This document shows positions 33,721 through 43,238 of a DNA stretch of 64,000 bases, piece after piece. The notes beneath the pieces are model-generated. The model had not been told where the DNA came from and did not search any database. It saw only the letters and a list, made by a program, of their open reading frames with translations. Positions within the stretch are counted from its first letter, which is position 1, and each line of letters begins with the position of its first letter. The DNA comes from Cordylochernes scorpioides (Eukaryota; Arthropoda; Arachnida; Pseudoscorpiones; Chernetidae), in the NCBI GenBank assembly GCA_030710605.1, contig CP092863.1:117411072-117475071 (forward strand). The letters run 5' to 3'. Both the position numbers and the translations under genes were made by a program.

Positions 33721-33952
33721 CGGATGAATCTTTATTATAAATAGGAGAGTAGAGAAATTCGGAACGTAATAAACAAAATACACGTATCATATTAAGGGCC
33801 TCCTTGTAATATCGGAACCAAAAATATTTTTACCATAGTATAAAAGAAAACAGAGATTCATTCAACAGCTAACCAAATCCTATTAGTATGAAGCATTTTT
33901 TATAGAAATGAAGGTTATCTCAGAAAAATACCAAAGTTTTAGAATGGTTTAT

Positions 33953-34142
33953 ATACTCATGGACAAAACTTAAGGAAGTTGTATCTTTAAGCATGTATAT
34001 CGGGATTGAGACAATAACTCTGAAATATATTACAGTGACCTTTATTGAAGACATTTGAACAAAATTTCCTCTGGTACTTAAAAAATAGACGACCGGCGGC
34101 ATCAAAGATTTCCCACTTCCTTAAGTTTTGTTCATAAGTGTA
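33953..34142 (+). mobile_element. Tc1-like MITE, single copy
   Basis: TATACTCATGGACAAAACTT at the left and TTAAGTTTTGTTCATAAGTG then TA at the right. Complete, about 190 bp. Confidence 0.85.
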
Positions 34143-34409
34143 TTTCAGAATATTTTTTTAAACGCAAAGGAGAAAAATGATAACTCATCAGTGTGAATAT
34201 TGGTGTTTTTCCTTTAGTAATAAATACAAAAATCTAAAATAGTTTATATTACTGACCGCCCAGAAGTCAGAAATTTTGTCAACTTGCATTGTCATCGGGT
34301 ATGAGCAAATGTAACAAATCCCAGATTTCTAGATGGGTTCTGTATATATATTAAAAATTTATCACAAGATTTATGGACAAACAGACATGGAACAAGTTAA
34401 ATAGAAGTA

Positions 34410-35156
34410 CAGTGCACTCCGCTTATAACAAAGTCGTTTATAGCGAAATTCCGCATATAGCGAATGAAATTGTCTGCACGAAAGAAAAGAAGGGCTTAAA
34501 CCATTAAAAGAACTCTGGATATTGCGAAGTCGGATATAAAGAATTTTCGCTTATAACGAAGTGATTTGCATGTATAAATTTTTATTTTATCCGTTTATAA
34601 CGAAGTTTTCTCATTTACCATTATAATTGACTAATATATTATGCATAATATATATCAAATTACAACGTGTGAATGACACAAATTTAATGATACACAACAA
34701 ATAAGTTAATAATATACAATTTTAAAATATGCAAACATATTATAAGTATTTTTTTACATTATTTTTACATTTTTTTTACATTACAAGAAGTAGACCCAAT
34801 TGTCCACATTCCGCATCCAAAAGAGGTCTTGGAGAGCATTCAAACTCTGCGATTGTTTCTTCAATGTCAGGATGAGTCCAAGTCTCTTCATAGGCATCTG
34901 TCAGACTTGGACAACATCGAAAAGAGTGTTCAGCACTTGTTACTGACTTCTAAATGTCAAAAGAAAATCACAAACTACTTCCCCAAAAACACCTGATGAG
35001 GTTGTTATTGATCTTTGTGTTGCTCTTTTGAGTTGAATAGTAAATAAAATTATTGGTACAAAACATTTTTTTTTCCAACTGCGGATATAACAAACTTCGG
35101 ATATAACAAAGTGATTGTCATGGATAATGCGACTTCGTTATAAGCGGAGTACACTG
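34410..35156 (+). mobile_element. Short Tigger/pogo derivative (747 bp), TA target duplication
   Basis: Terminal inverted repeats are CAGTGCACTCCGCTTATAAC at the left and GTTATAAGCGGAGTACACTG at the right, flanked by TA at 34408-34409 and 35157-35158. Internal GGATATAACAAA-type subterminal motifs recur. It retains only the C-terminal coding end of a transposase, so it is an internal-deletion derivative. Confidence 0.9.
34787..34996 (+). pseudogene. Tigger transposase C-terminal remnant
   Basis: A frame of 69 codons to TGA 34994-34996 reads EVDPIVHIPHPKEVLESI and ends KKITNYFPKNT. The KKIT-x-YF ending is characteristic of Tigger/pogo transposases. The catalytic domain and DNA-binding part have been deleted. 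The frame remains open, so the deletion may be fairly recent. There is no plausible start codon. Confidence 0.8.
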
Positions 35157-35425
35157 TATTTTAAAAGAAGAAATAATATGTATATTGGATTGATAAAGAT
35201 ATATGATTTTGTATAGTTTCACAATAAGGTAAACTTACCATTGACAAGTCCGCCGCACAATTGCAGGCCTTCCCTGCACCAACACACAACATCATTCTTC
35301 CGCTGCTAAACATGCAACATTTCTATATGGCTAGTGAGATGGGGTAAAATTAAAATCAAACAATATATATACAAATAAACTACATACAGCATAGTAAATT
35401 ATATGATATATGCTACGGGTATATT

Positions 35426-35883
35426 TACACTCATGGACAAAACTTAAGGAAATGGAAAGTCTTTGATATCACCCCAGTCGTCTGTTATATTGAAGGAGAC
35501 AGAGGCTGTTCACGCTTGGTTATCTCGTGTGTCTTTAATAAAGGTCACTGTAATATCTTTCAGAGTTATAATCCCGATATACGAGGTGTGTTCAAAAAGT
35601 ACATGCTAAAAAGTACAACTTCCTTAAGTTTTGTCCATGAGTGTATATTGGTTATCTCGTGTGTCTTTAATAAAGGTCACTGTAATATCTTTCAGAGTTA
35701 TAATCCCGATATACGAGGTGTGTTCAAAAAGTACATGCTAAAAAGTACAACTTCCTTAAGTTTTGTCCATGAGTGTATATTGGTTATCTCGTATGTCTTC
35801 AATAAAGGTCACTGTAATATCTTTCTGAGTTATTGTCTCAATCCCGATATACATGGTAAAAGTACAAATTGTCCATGAGTGTA
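35426..35883 (-). repeat. Tc1-like MITE array, three units, with an 18-bp insert in two
   Basis: Inverted orientation. Two units of about 132 bp carry CGAGGTGTGTTCAAAAAG flanked by TA (35582-35599 and 35714-35731). The third lacks it. Outer ends are TACACTCATGGACAAAACTT and GTCCATGAGTGTA. Confidence 0.88.
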
Positions 35884-35889
35884 GTTTGA

Positions 35890-36460
35890 AACAATGAGGG
35901 AGACTTATCGAATTTGCCAAAGCCGGTGTTGTGTCACTGGAGTGAATATGATAGATTTCAGTGACGGTTCATAGATGGCACATAGTTTATACGTCTCTCT
36001 CTCTACGAAATAGATATATTTTATTTTGAAGTATAAACGTGGTACCTCTCCCTTTAAAAATGCATTTTGTTCATCACCCCAGTACAAAATGTAATGATGA
36101 TAAGGGGAAAAAAGATCCATAACATCTTTTTGGCAAATTAGACCGATTCCATAACCCCTCTCGTAGGATGTTATGAAGCCGTCCCTGTACTGATGAGGGT
36201 CATAGCCTGAAACCATGGTATACAGGTTGTTGGCTGTTGTCTGGATTTGTCAAAACTGGTGTTGTGACTTAGTCTTTATCACAGCCTTTAAGTATTGTAC
36301 TGGTGTGATAAACCAAAATGCATTGTTTTAATTCATTTTTAAAGGGAGAGGTGCCTCTATTGGTAAATGAATACCATCCTCCCGCAACGTGTGTAGGTGA
36401 TTGGGAATGTCTAACTGTACAGTCGGTCGGTCGGATATGAGGAAATGACAACGGACGGAC
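35890..36460 (+). mobile_element. Hammerhead-bearing element, diverged from 7380-7885
   Basis: TTTGCCAAAGCCGGTGTTGT at 35915 and TTTGTCAAAACTGGTGTTGT at 36246 both match the block that follows the ribozyme at 7760. Inverted arms include CCTCTCCCTTTAAAAATGCA at 36041 and TGCATTGTTTTAATTCATTT at 36319. The exact ends are not clear. Confidence 0.6.
36184..36226 (+). ncRNA. Hammerhead ribozyme motif 2 (type I, minimal stem III)
   Basis: Stem I is CCTGTA (36184-36189) with TACAGG (36221-36226), six perfect pairs. The core CTGATGA is at 36190-36196. Stem II is GGGTCATAGCCT (36197-36208) with two G-U pairs, and GAAA follows at 36209-36212. CCATGG forms stem III and cleavage is predicted after A36220 (GUA). 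All invariant core bases are present. Stem I differs from motif 1 by compensating changes. Confidence 0.85.
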
Positions 36461-36599
36461 GTGCGTGACAGGGACGAGGAGTTTCCTGTCCGTTCAACAA
36501 CCCTATTTACACATAAACGTCTTTACATAACTTTTGTTTTGATAAAACTTTCCTTTTTTTTTTGACGTGACAACGTCTTAAATTAGGTTGCGGCTGGGA

Positions 36600-36900
36600 G
36601 TCACTTATGAAAAAGTGTAACGCCCGGTAACGTTACGATGAGTCATCGAACGAGAGTGCTGCGCGCGCAGCTGCGCGCGCAGCGCTAGAGAATTAGGCGC
36701 ATTGAATCGGCGCATGCTTGTCTCTGTCTTTGTCTTTCTCGAACGTTCTTGGCGTTGGAAAAACAAGAAAGCGTCATAATACAAGTTCACACGTGTGGTT
36801 AAAGTATCGTCAGCTGTGTCTGTAGTGAAAATGTGGAGTGCTTAGATTCGTCATTTACAACAACTACAACAATAAAGGTAAATAATTGTACACTGATATT
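36600..36900 (+). other. GC-rich block with 26-bp perfect palindrome
   Basis: At 36658-36683 the 13-bp half GCTGCGCGCGCAG is followed by its exact inverse. Upstream is TGTAACGCCCGGTAACGTTA (36617), which could be an LTR start. Downstream are ACACGTGTGG and CAACAATAAAGGTAAATAAT. It could be a promoter or LTR of an old element, but no pair or coding interior was found. Confidence 0.35.
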
Positions 36901-37068
36901 TCATTATCGTAAACTATGATTGATTGATTAATTGTTAGATTGACACAAAAGTTGAGAAACTGAGTTTATAGGTTATGTCATACTATTGATAAATGTTGAT
37001 AGTGTTAAGTAAATTATTAGTTTAAAATTAATTAATTAATTATTATTTTACAAATTTTAAATAGTTTC

Positions 37069-37335
37069 AAATTTATTTAGCAAAAATTTGAACCTTCGAT
37101 CTGAATAAATGTTTTGATTTCCGAATTGATTCTTTAAAATTACAAATATTAAGAAAAAGTGGCAGATATAAGAAAACTTTATTTAAACTGTGTTGAGCAA
37201 GAATTTTAACATCTAATTTAAGTAAATGTTTTAATTTTCAACTTCATCATTTACAATTACAAATTTTATTTAATTTCAAATTTATTTAGCAAAAATTTGA
37301 ACCTTCGATCTGAATAAGTGTTTTGATTTTCAAAT
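37069..37335. repeat. Direct repeats of a TTTGAACCTTCGATCTGAAT block
   Basis: Two clear copies (37086 and 37296) and a diverged middle copy (37190-37260) of the block lead to TAAATGTTTTGATTTCCGAA or similar. They directly abut the endonuclease fossil. Confidence 0.65.
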
Positions 37336-37875
37336 ACCAACGCGGCTGGTGGAGTGGCGATCTATCGTAAATTATCATCGACATCTACGGTGGAAGTGTT
37401 CCAAGTTGCGATTACAGACGTAACTCGTGTCATTAAAACCAAGGGTGACATGTGCATGACTGAAGTTACTTGCTTCGCCGCTAATACTAGCTTCAAGTTT
37501 ATACTCGGTGCTGTATATATTCATCCAGGAGCTAGTATGCAGGATATTGGAATGTTACTATGGCAAGGACTCGGTCCGTACATTCACAACAGCCAGTACG
37601 TGCCACCGTTCGTGCAAGTTGATTCTAGTATACCGATTCTTCTGTGTGGTGATTTTAACAAAAACGTAAAGCCTGACAACTCGCTTCTTAATTTCATGAA
37701 AAATACGTATAATCTTGATTGCGTATCAAACGTTTCTAAGTCAACTACGTTAAAAGGAACAACTATCGACTTGACTTTCGCAAGACACATTACAGCAGAA
37801 ACACTTCCTTTCATTTCATATTTCTCCTATCATCGTCCTATCCTCAACAAAATCACTCAAATAGGAATTAGTTAA
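37327..37875 (+). pseudogene. Endonuclease/exonuclease/phosphatase-domain fragment
   Basis: The frame is open from 37327 to TAA 37873-37875, about 182 codons, with no stop. The 5' end is missing (no ATG; the repeat block joins straight on). Motifs of the DNase I-like fold are NAGGVAIYRK near the start, YIHPGAS, LLCGDFN (about residue 115), TTIDLTFAR and the closing YHRPI. These domains accompany LINE reverse transcriptases and, in arthropods, some Helitron-like helicases. I cannot say which, because no partner domain lies nearby. Confidence 0.7.
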
Positions 37876-38451
37876 GTTTAAGTTTACATGTACAATGTTT
37901 TAGTAAACAAAATATATTTCTATAGTTAAAATTTGTGCAATTCTTATTTTCATTCAATTCCTTGTTCCTATTGTGCAATTTAATTATATTCATATCAATA
38001 AATATTCTACCGTTGTCACGTAAAATCTTCGCCCGTAAAACCGACTTTACAGGCAACCATTGTTTTTTTCTCTAAGATCATTTGTGATTATTTTCTTCAA
38101 AAATGCCTATGTGAAAACTATGTGATTATCAAAATAAAGATACTCTTGTTGATATTTTATTATTGGTTTTCGATTCTTTTGAAAATGGTTTCGAGAATGA
38201 GAGTATTCCTATAGCCCGTGAAAGAGCACCATCCTCGAAAACCTTTATTTTACTTAATTTAATTAACTTAATTTCCCAACAATCGTAGATACGCCCAACA
38301 ACTGATTGTATTTATTTAAAGAAATACCCCGGTCGTTTATTCTTCATATCAAAAGGTATGATAGAAAGATGTATAAGAGAAAAAAAAAGGAAAAATATTA
38401 GAATTCTGTTTCAGAAATCACGTCATTATGGATAAGTATAAAAGGGATACA
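37876..38451. other. AT-rich spacer
   Basis: No gene was seen. It includes TTATTTAATT-type runs near 38250. Confidence 0.4.
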
Positions 38452-38634
38452 TACACTCATGGAGACAAAAAACATAAGGAAGTTGTACCTTTTACCATGT
38501 ATATCGTGATTCAGACAATAACTCTGAAAGATATTATAGTGACCTTTATTGAAGACACACGAGATAACCAATTGTGAACAGCCTCTGTCTCCTTCAAAGA
38601 CTTTCCACTTCCTTAAGTTTTAACCATGAGTGTA
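38452..38634 (+). mobile_element. Tc1-like MITE, single copy
   Basis: TACACTCATGGAGACAAAAA at the left; TCCTTAAGTTTTAACCATGA then GTGTA at the right. About 183 bp, lacking the A-run of other copies. Confidence 0.87.
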
Positions 38635-38647
38635 TACCTATATGATC

Positions 38648-38947
38648 CCTAGAACACGTGGTACAGGCCATGATAATCATGGTGGGTAGTGGTTAGCGAC
38701 TGTTTATACTATAAGTAGCACCACATGTCTACATATGTAGAACGCATATTGGAATTTTGCACTTACAAGTGTGCCAGAACCCCGTTTGGTTACATGCATT
38801 CACTAGTGGAATCCGACTTTTTCAATAATCAAGGAGTCATTGTAACATTTTTTTTTATATATATAAAAAGTGCTATATGCGGGGTTCGAACCCAGGTCGT
38901 GGCTGTCAGAAATCGACGGTTTACACCACTCGACCATCGACCCGGTA
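38648..38947 (-). mobile_element. tRNA-derived SINE, full-length
   Basis: In its own sense (minus strand) the head resembles a tRNA gene. The A box TGGTCGAGTGG (near 38933) and B box GGTTCGAACCC (38884-38894) fit the RNA polymerase III promoter. The body includes GTGCCAGAACCCCGTTTGGT on the plus strand. The 3' end holds CCATGATAATCATGG and CACGTGGTACAGG. There is no 3' tRNA processing context, so it is a retroposon rather than a tRNA gene. Confidence 0.88.
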
Positions 38948-39514
38948 GTATGTAAAAAGGAATAGAGCTATATCAACCTTTCTTGGTTTATTTACTTCTC
39001 GACTTTGCGGCGACTCACTGTGTCACTCTCCTAAGGCGAATAAAGATTTATTATCGATTGTTTTAAAGACAAAAGTTTAATCCATTGATAGCTTTACTAT
39101 TCTGAAAGTTATTTTCATAGTAAAAAGAGATGTTTTTCCTAGTGGTGCGCGACTTTCCCCATAGCAGAAACCAGAAAAACTAGAGAGCTCCTGCCCAAAC
39201 CGGTAGTGTAATATTTCCTAATAGGGGAGTGGAGGGTTTTGTAGTCTGGACTTAATGATGTTTGGAACTATGCTTTGTTCCCAACCTAATGGTCTCTTCT
39301 CAGAAAGCTCAGAGCCGCGAGTGAAGGGAAACTTTCTAAAGACGCCACCATAGCTCCTTCAAGTACCAACCTCATTCCATGTAATTGCATAATTAGCTCA
39401 GTGTCCAGTATGGAAATTTGTTTTATATATATGTGAGAGAAGATGATGTTAGCTCCATCCAAGATTTTGTTTTTCAGCAATGTTTATTTATGTATAGGAC
39501 ATTTTATATATGTG
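38948..39514. other. Unrecognised DNA
   Basis: No supported gene; short minus frame 39480-39286 without motif. Confidence 0.35.
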
Positions 39515-40335
39515 CCACACGCTCCAGGAGTCCGGGTTACATCAAGAAATAGAGGTATATTTGCATAGTGTGCAGTGCATATTTACACATTGTGCATTTG
39601 TTAAAGTTTGAGTAAATATCTGAGTAGTTTATTTGCATAGTGTACAGTGCATATTTACACATTGTGCATTTGTATAAAGGTGGAGTAAATATCTGAGTAG
39701 TGTTTATTTGCATAGTGTTCAGCACATATTTACACATTGTACATTTTTATGTGACGTTATAAATATTTTAGTTTGTTTACATATGGTGTATTGTATATAT
39801 TACACATTGTGCATTTGCATAAATATGGAATGGATATCTAAGTAGTGTTTATTTGCATAGTGTTCAGCACATATTTACACATTGTGCATTTTTATGTGAC
39901 GTTATAAATATTTTAGTTTGTTTACATATGGTGTATTGTATATATTACACATTGTGCATTTGCATAAATAAGGAATGGATATCTAAGTAGTGTTTATTTG
40001 CATAGTGTGCAGTGCATATTTACACATTGTGCATTTTTATGTGGCGTAGTGAATATTTGTTTGTTTACATATGGTGTATTGCATATTTACACATTGTGCA
40101 TTTGTATAAAGGTGAGTGAATATCTGAATAGTGTTTATTTGCATAGACTATAGTGCATATTTACACATTGTGCATTTTTATGCGACGTTATAAATATTTT
40201 AGCTTGTTTACATATGGTGTATTGCATATTTACACATTGTGCATTTGCATAAAGATAAAATGGATATCTGAGTAGTGTTTATTTGCATAGTGTGCAGAAG
40301 AGAATATAGAGGTAACCCGGGCTCCTGGAGCGTAA
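39515..40335. repeat. Tandem-repeat element bounded by inverted CGCTCCAGGAG ends
   Basis: The ends are CGCTCCAGGAGTCCGGGTTA (39518) and the inverse TAACCCGGGCTCCTGGAGCG (40313). Inside, two related subunits alternate, with TTTGCATAGTGTGCAGTGCA, ATTTACACATTGTGCATTT and GTTTACATATGGTGTATTG, at about 70-75 bp each. The inverted ends suggest that the array is the interior of one element. Confidence 0.85.
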
Positions 40336-40544
40336 ATCGCCAACTACCCGAATAGTGTGCAGTGTATATTTTCATATAGCGTATTGTTTATTTGCATATG
40401 GTGTATTTGCTCATTTTTTTATGTGGGAGCATTACATGGTGCATTGTTTATCTATATACAGGGTATAGTTTATTTATATAACTGTTTTTATTGTGTAGGT
40501 GTATAGGGTAAACCTTCTTCCCTTGACTTATAATTGAATAAAAC

Positions 40545-40795
40545 CAATAAAGCATCCAGGATCAAGTTTCTTGTATAATTTTAATTCCCTAGCTTTCGGG
40601 CTGACATACCCTTAACAGGAGCAACTAAGAGTATAACTTCCAGCTAACAATACATACCGAAGTTATACTCCTAGTTGCTCCCCTGTTGAAGAGCACGATA
40701 GCCCGATAAAAAAAAAGCTAGAATAATATAATTTAATAAGAAATTAAACCCTTTGGATGCTTTTTATTGATTTTATTCAATTAAAGGTATATATA
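40545..40795. repeat. CCCGAAAGCTAG family, inverted pair
   Basis: The left copy is inverted (CCTAGCTTTCGGGCTGACAT at 40591). The right copy is direct (CCTGTTGAAGAGCACGATAG at 40683), separated by TTATACTC-type sequence. The outer parts (AAAGCATCCAGGATCAAGTT and TTTGGATGCTTTTTATTGA) also pair. It is a foldback of about 125-bp arms. Confidence 0.8.
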
Positions 40796-40814
40796 ATGTA
40801 TTAAGAAAAAGGGC

Positions 40815-41185
40815 ATCTCATTATCGTGCAATTGAAAGTTGCTGATGGCTTGCGCCATCTATCGGAATAAATATCAACTATTCTCGTTGATTTTTAATTA
40901 TTCCAGAATTGGCCAAACTACCCGTTTCATGATTTTTTAGGATGCCTTAATGACCAATTTTTTGGTCGTTGAGGTACAGATTGCACCACGCTGATGAGGG
41001 CCAACAGCCCGAAACGCGTCCGTGGTTAGCTTTTCTTGATTAAACAAGAATGGGTATTTGGCCAATTCTGGAATAATTAAAAATCAACGAGAATAGTTGA
41101 TATTTATTCCGATAGAGGGCGCAAGCCATCAGCAACTTTCAGTTGCACGATAAGAAGATGCCTTTTTCTTAATTTATGCACCTTA
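40815..41185 (+). mobile_element. Foldback element with a hammerhead ribozyme in its loop
   Basis: Arms of about 125 bp: GGGCATCTCATTATCGTGCA and TCGTTGATTTTTAATTATTC at the left are inverted at 41060-41175 (GAATAATTAAAAATCAACGA and CTTTCAGTTGCACGATAAGA). The spacer between the arms, about 110 bp, holds the ribozyme at 40985-41026. Related arm sequences without ribozyme are at 5160, 28900, 52410, 53615, 57975 and 63232. Confidence 0.85.
40985..41026 (+). ncRNA. Hammerhead ribozyme motif 3 (type I, minimal stem III)
   Basis: Stem I is ACCACG (40985-40990) with CGTGGT (41021-41026), six perfect pairs. The core CTGATGA is at 40991-40997. Stem II is GGGC/GCCC around CAACA (40998-41010), and GAAA is at 41011-41014. 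CGCG gives a two-base stem III, and cleavage is predicted after C41020 (GUC). Every conserved core position is intact and all Watson-Crick, so this is the best candidate for activity in the window. Confidence 0.92.
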
Positions 41186-41633
41186 TCCCAGTACAATATT
41201 ACATTTGTACTATTTTTTTCACATATATAGTATATATTGAATATTTGTATGTGGTGTTATTGCATATTGTTTGGATGTATTTAAGTCTTGAATCGGGGAG
41301 GTAGCTAGAACAATAGATAATCTCCTGAGGACCTTGTAATGCGAATAGATTCCAGAGATCTGGGGGGAAGAGCTATCTGATCCCCATTGTTGTGTGTTAT
41401 CATCGCCCTCTGTCTCCCGAAAGCTCCACCGTGTCATGAGAAAATTGTTCCTTCTAATATGTAAATAACTTGGGGAAACTTTAGAAAATATGTAAATACG
41501 TTCATACGGATATGTCATTTTAGCACGTGTGCAGGTACTCAATTTGTAGAGATGCACGAAATAGGTACTGCTAAAGTGAAAGTGTTCGTGTATGTATGCA
41601 TGTGTACATTGATGTGCGTGTAAATCATCTATG
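41186..41633. other. Unrecognised DNA
   Basis: The minus-strand frame 41650-41219 (143 codons) has no motif and runs into a MITE arm, so I do not call it. Confidence 0.35.
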
Positions 41634-41686
41634 TTGACCGGCGACATCAAAGACTTTCCACTTCCTTAAGTTTTGTCCATGAGTGT
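41634..41686 (+). mobile_element. Tc1-like MITE, right arm only
   Basis: GACCGGCGACATCAAAGACT then CACTTCCTTAAGTTTTGTCC and ATGAGTGTA. Truncated at the left. Confidence 0.8.
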
Positions 41687-41689
41687 AAG

Positions 41690-42690
41690 TGTAGGCCAGT
41701 TATGCAAATCATATATTCGTAAACCGCTATGTGCACCTAGGATTTTGTACATCGACTATGAGTATTGCATGTATATAAACCATGTATATATGCGTGTATG
41801 AAACATGCATCAAGAATGTACATAAATGCCAGTTATGCAAATCATATATTCGTAAACCACTATGTGCATCTAGGATTTTGAACATCGACTATGAGCATGC
41901 ATGTATATAAACCATGTATATATGCGTGTATGAAACATGCATCAAGAATGTACATAAATGCCAGTTATGCAAATCATATATTCGTAAACCACTATGTGCA
42001 TCTAGGATTTTGAACATCGACTATGAGCATGCATGTATATAAACCATGTATATATGTGTGTATGAAACATGCACCAAGCATATACATAAATGCCAGTTAT
42101 GCAAATAAAATATTTGTGGGCCACTGTGTGCACTGGATTCCCATACATCGAATATGCGCATGCATGTAAACCATGTATATATGCAACAAGAATGTACGTG
42201 CAGGCCAGTTATGCAAATCATAAATTTGTGGGACACTGTGTGCACTAGATTCTAAAGCATCCCTAAACCAGAATGACGAAAAGTGGGGGAAAAAAGGAAA
42301 AATACACCCACCTTGAATATCAAACAAGCCAAACAAAACCTTCTCAAGAACAATATCCCCAAGGGGACCTGAGGACATCAATATAAATTATAATTGTAAA
42401 TGAACAAACCCTGAACATCCCCCACAGTATATTGTAAATATGATGATCTAGGTTGCTCTTTTTGAGCTGCACCTAATAAAGTTATTTGGAACCTGGACCA
42501 AAGCATCGAATATGCACATGCGTGTAAACCATGTATATATGCATCGAGAATGTACGTAAAGGCAAGTTATACAAATCATATATTTGTGGACCACTGTGTG
42601 CACTATATTCCAGTGCATGGAATATGCGCATGTAAATATGCAACAGGAATGTAGGTACAGGGCAGGCATGTAAATCCTGCAGCAGCACGT
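41690..42690. repeat. 133-bp minisatellite, about 6-7 units, interrupted once
   Basis: GCCAGTTATGCAAATCATAT recurs at about 133-bp spacing from 41694 (copies near 41827 and 41960, then diverging at 42093 and 42206). Other landmarks are CTATGTGCATCTAGGATTTT and GTATATAAACCATGTATATA. Each unit keeps ATGCAAAT. Units after 42240 are more diverged. A 238-bp insertion splits the array at 42262-42499. Confidence 0.9.
42262..42499 (+). mobile_element. 238-bp retroposon insertion with 8-bp target duplication
   Basis: AAAGCATC occurs at 42254-42261 and 42500-42507, with the 133-bp array continuing on both sides. The insert ends in an imperfect hairpin (AGGTTGCTC, T-run, GAGCTGCACCT) followed by AATAAAGTTATTTGG. 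It is a short, non-coding retroposon, probably a 5'-truncated LINE 3' end. Confidence 0.7.
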
Positions 42691-43140
42691 GTGAAGAAGG
42701 GTGCGTGTGGGTCAGCGAGGGGTCTCAAGGTCAGTCCTACAGGAAGTTCGCCATTGTGCTCCTGGCGACGTAACCTGCTGGCCACCACGGTCCCAAATGG
42801 AACAACGCCATAGCCTACCACATTCGATATATTTCTATAACTCACACACATCTCTCCCCAACTCTATGTTAGCTTTAAACCTATATACCCAGTACAACAC
42901 ACCAAAAACTAAATATACAGATTAAAAATAGACGATTTATAAACCGCTGTTAAACCATCTAATATGTAAATAGGTTGTTCTCGAACTAATTTGCATAGTC
43001 CGGGGGATTACTTCCAGACCTAACTCTCCACATGGTGTCAAAGTTTCGTTGAGGTATTGTCATATATAATTGTGGAGACTTATGAAGAACACAAACAAAT
43101 ATAAAAACTTCTTTATAAATACAAAAAAAAAACAAAACAA
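42691..43140. other. Unrecognised DNA
   Basis: No supported gene; GC-richer patch at 42690-42800. Confidence 0.35.
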
Positions 43141-43195
43141 TAAAGGCCTTTGATTAAGACACCTCTCGTCTTTATATAGATTCACACCGGAGTCC
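43141..43195 (-). mobile_element. Retroposon 3' tail with stem-loop
   Basis: AAGAC (43156-43160) and GTCTT (43168-43172) pair; the sense strand then reads AATCAAAGGCCTTTA. The body continues as TATAGATTCACACCGG on the plus strand, as in the sister tails. Confidence 0.7.
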
Positions 43196-43238
43196 AAAAA
43201 GAAAAAAAAAATGGCAAGGTCATCAGCTATATACAATA

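Noticed and set aside
38867..38945. tRNA gene on the minus strand
   Set aside because: A and B boxes are present, but the cloverleaf is imperfect. The sequence continues into a SINE body shared with 45560, 45124 and 31256.
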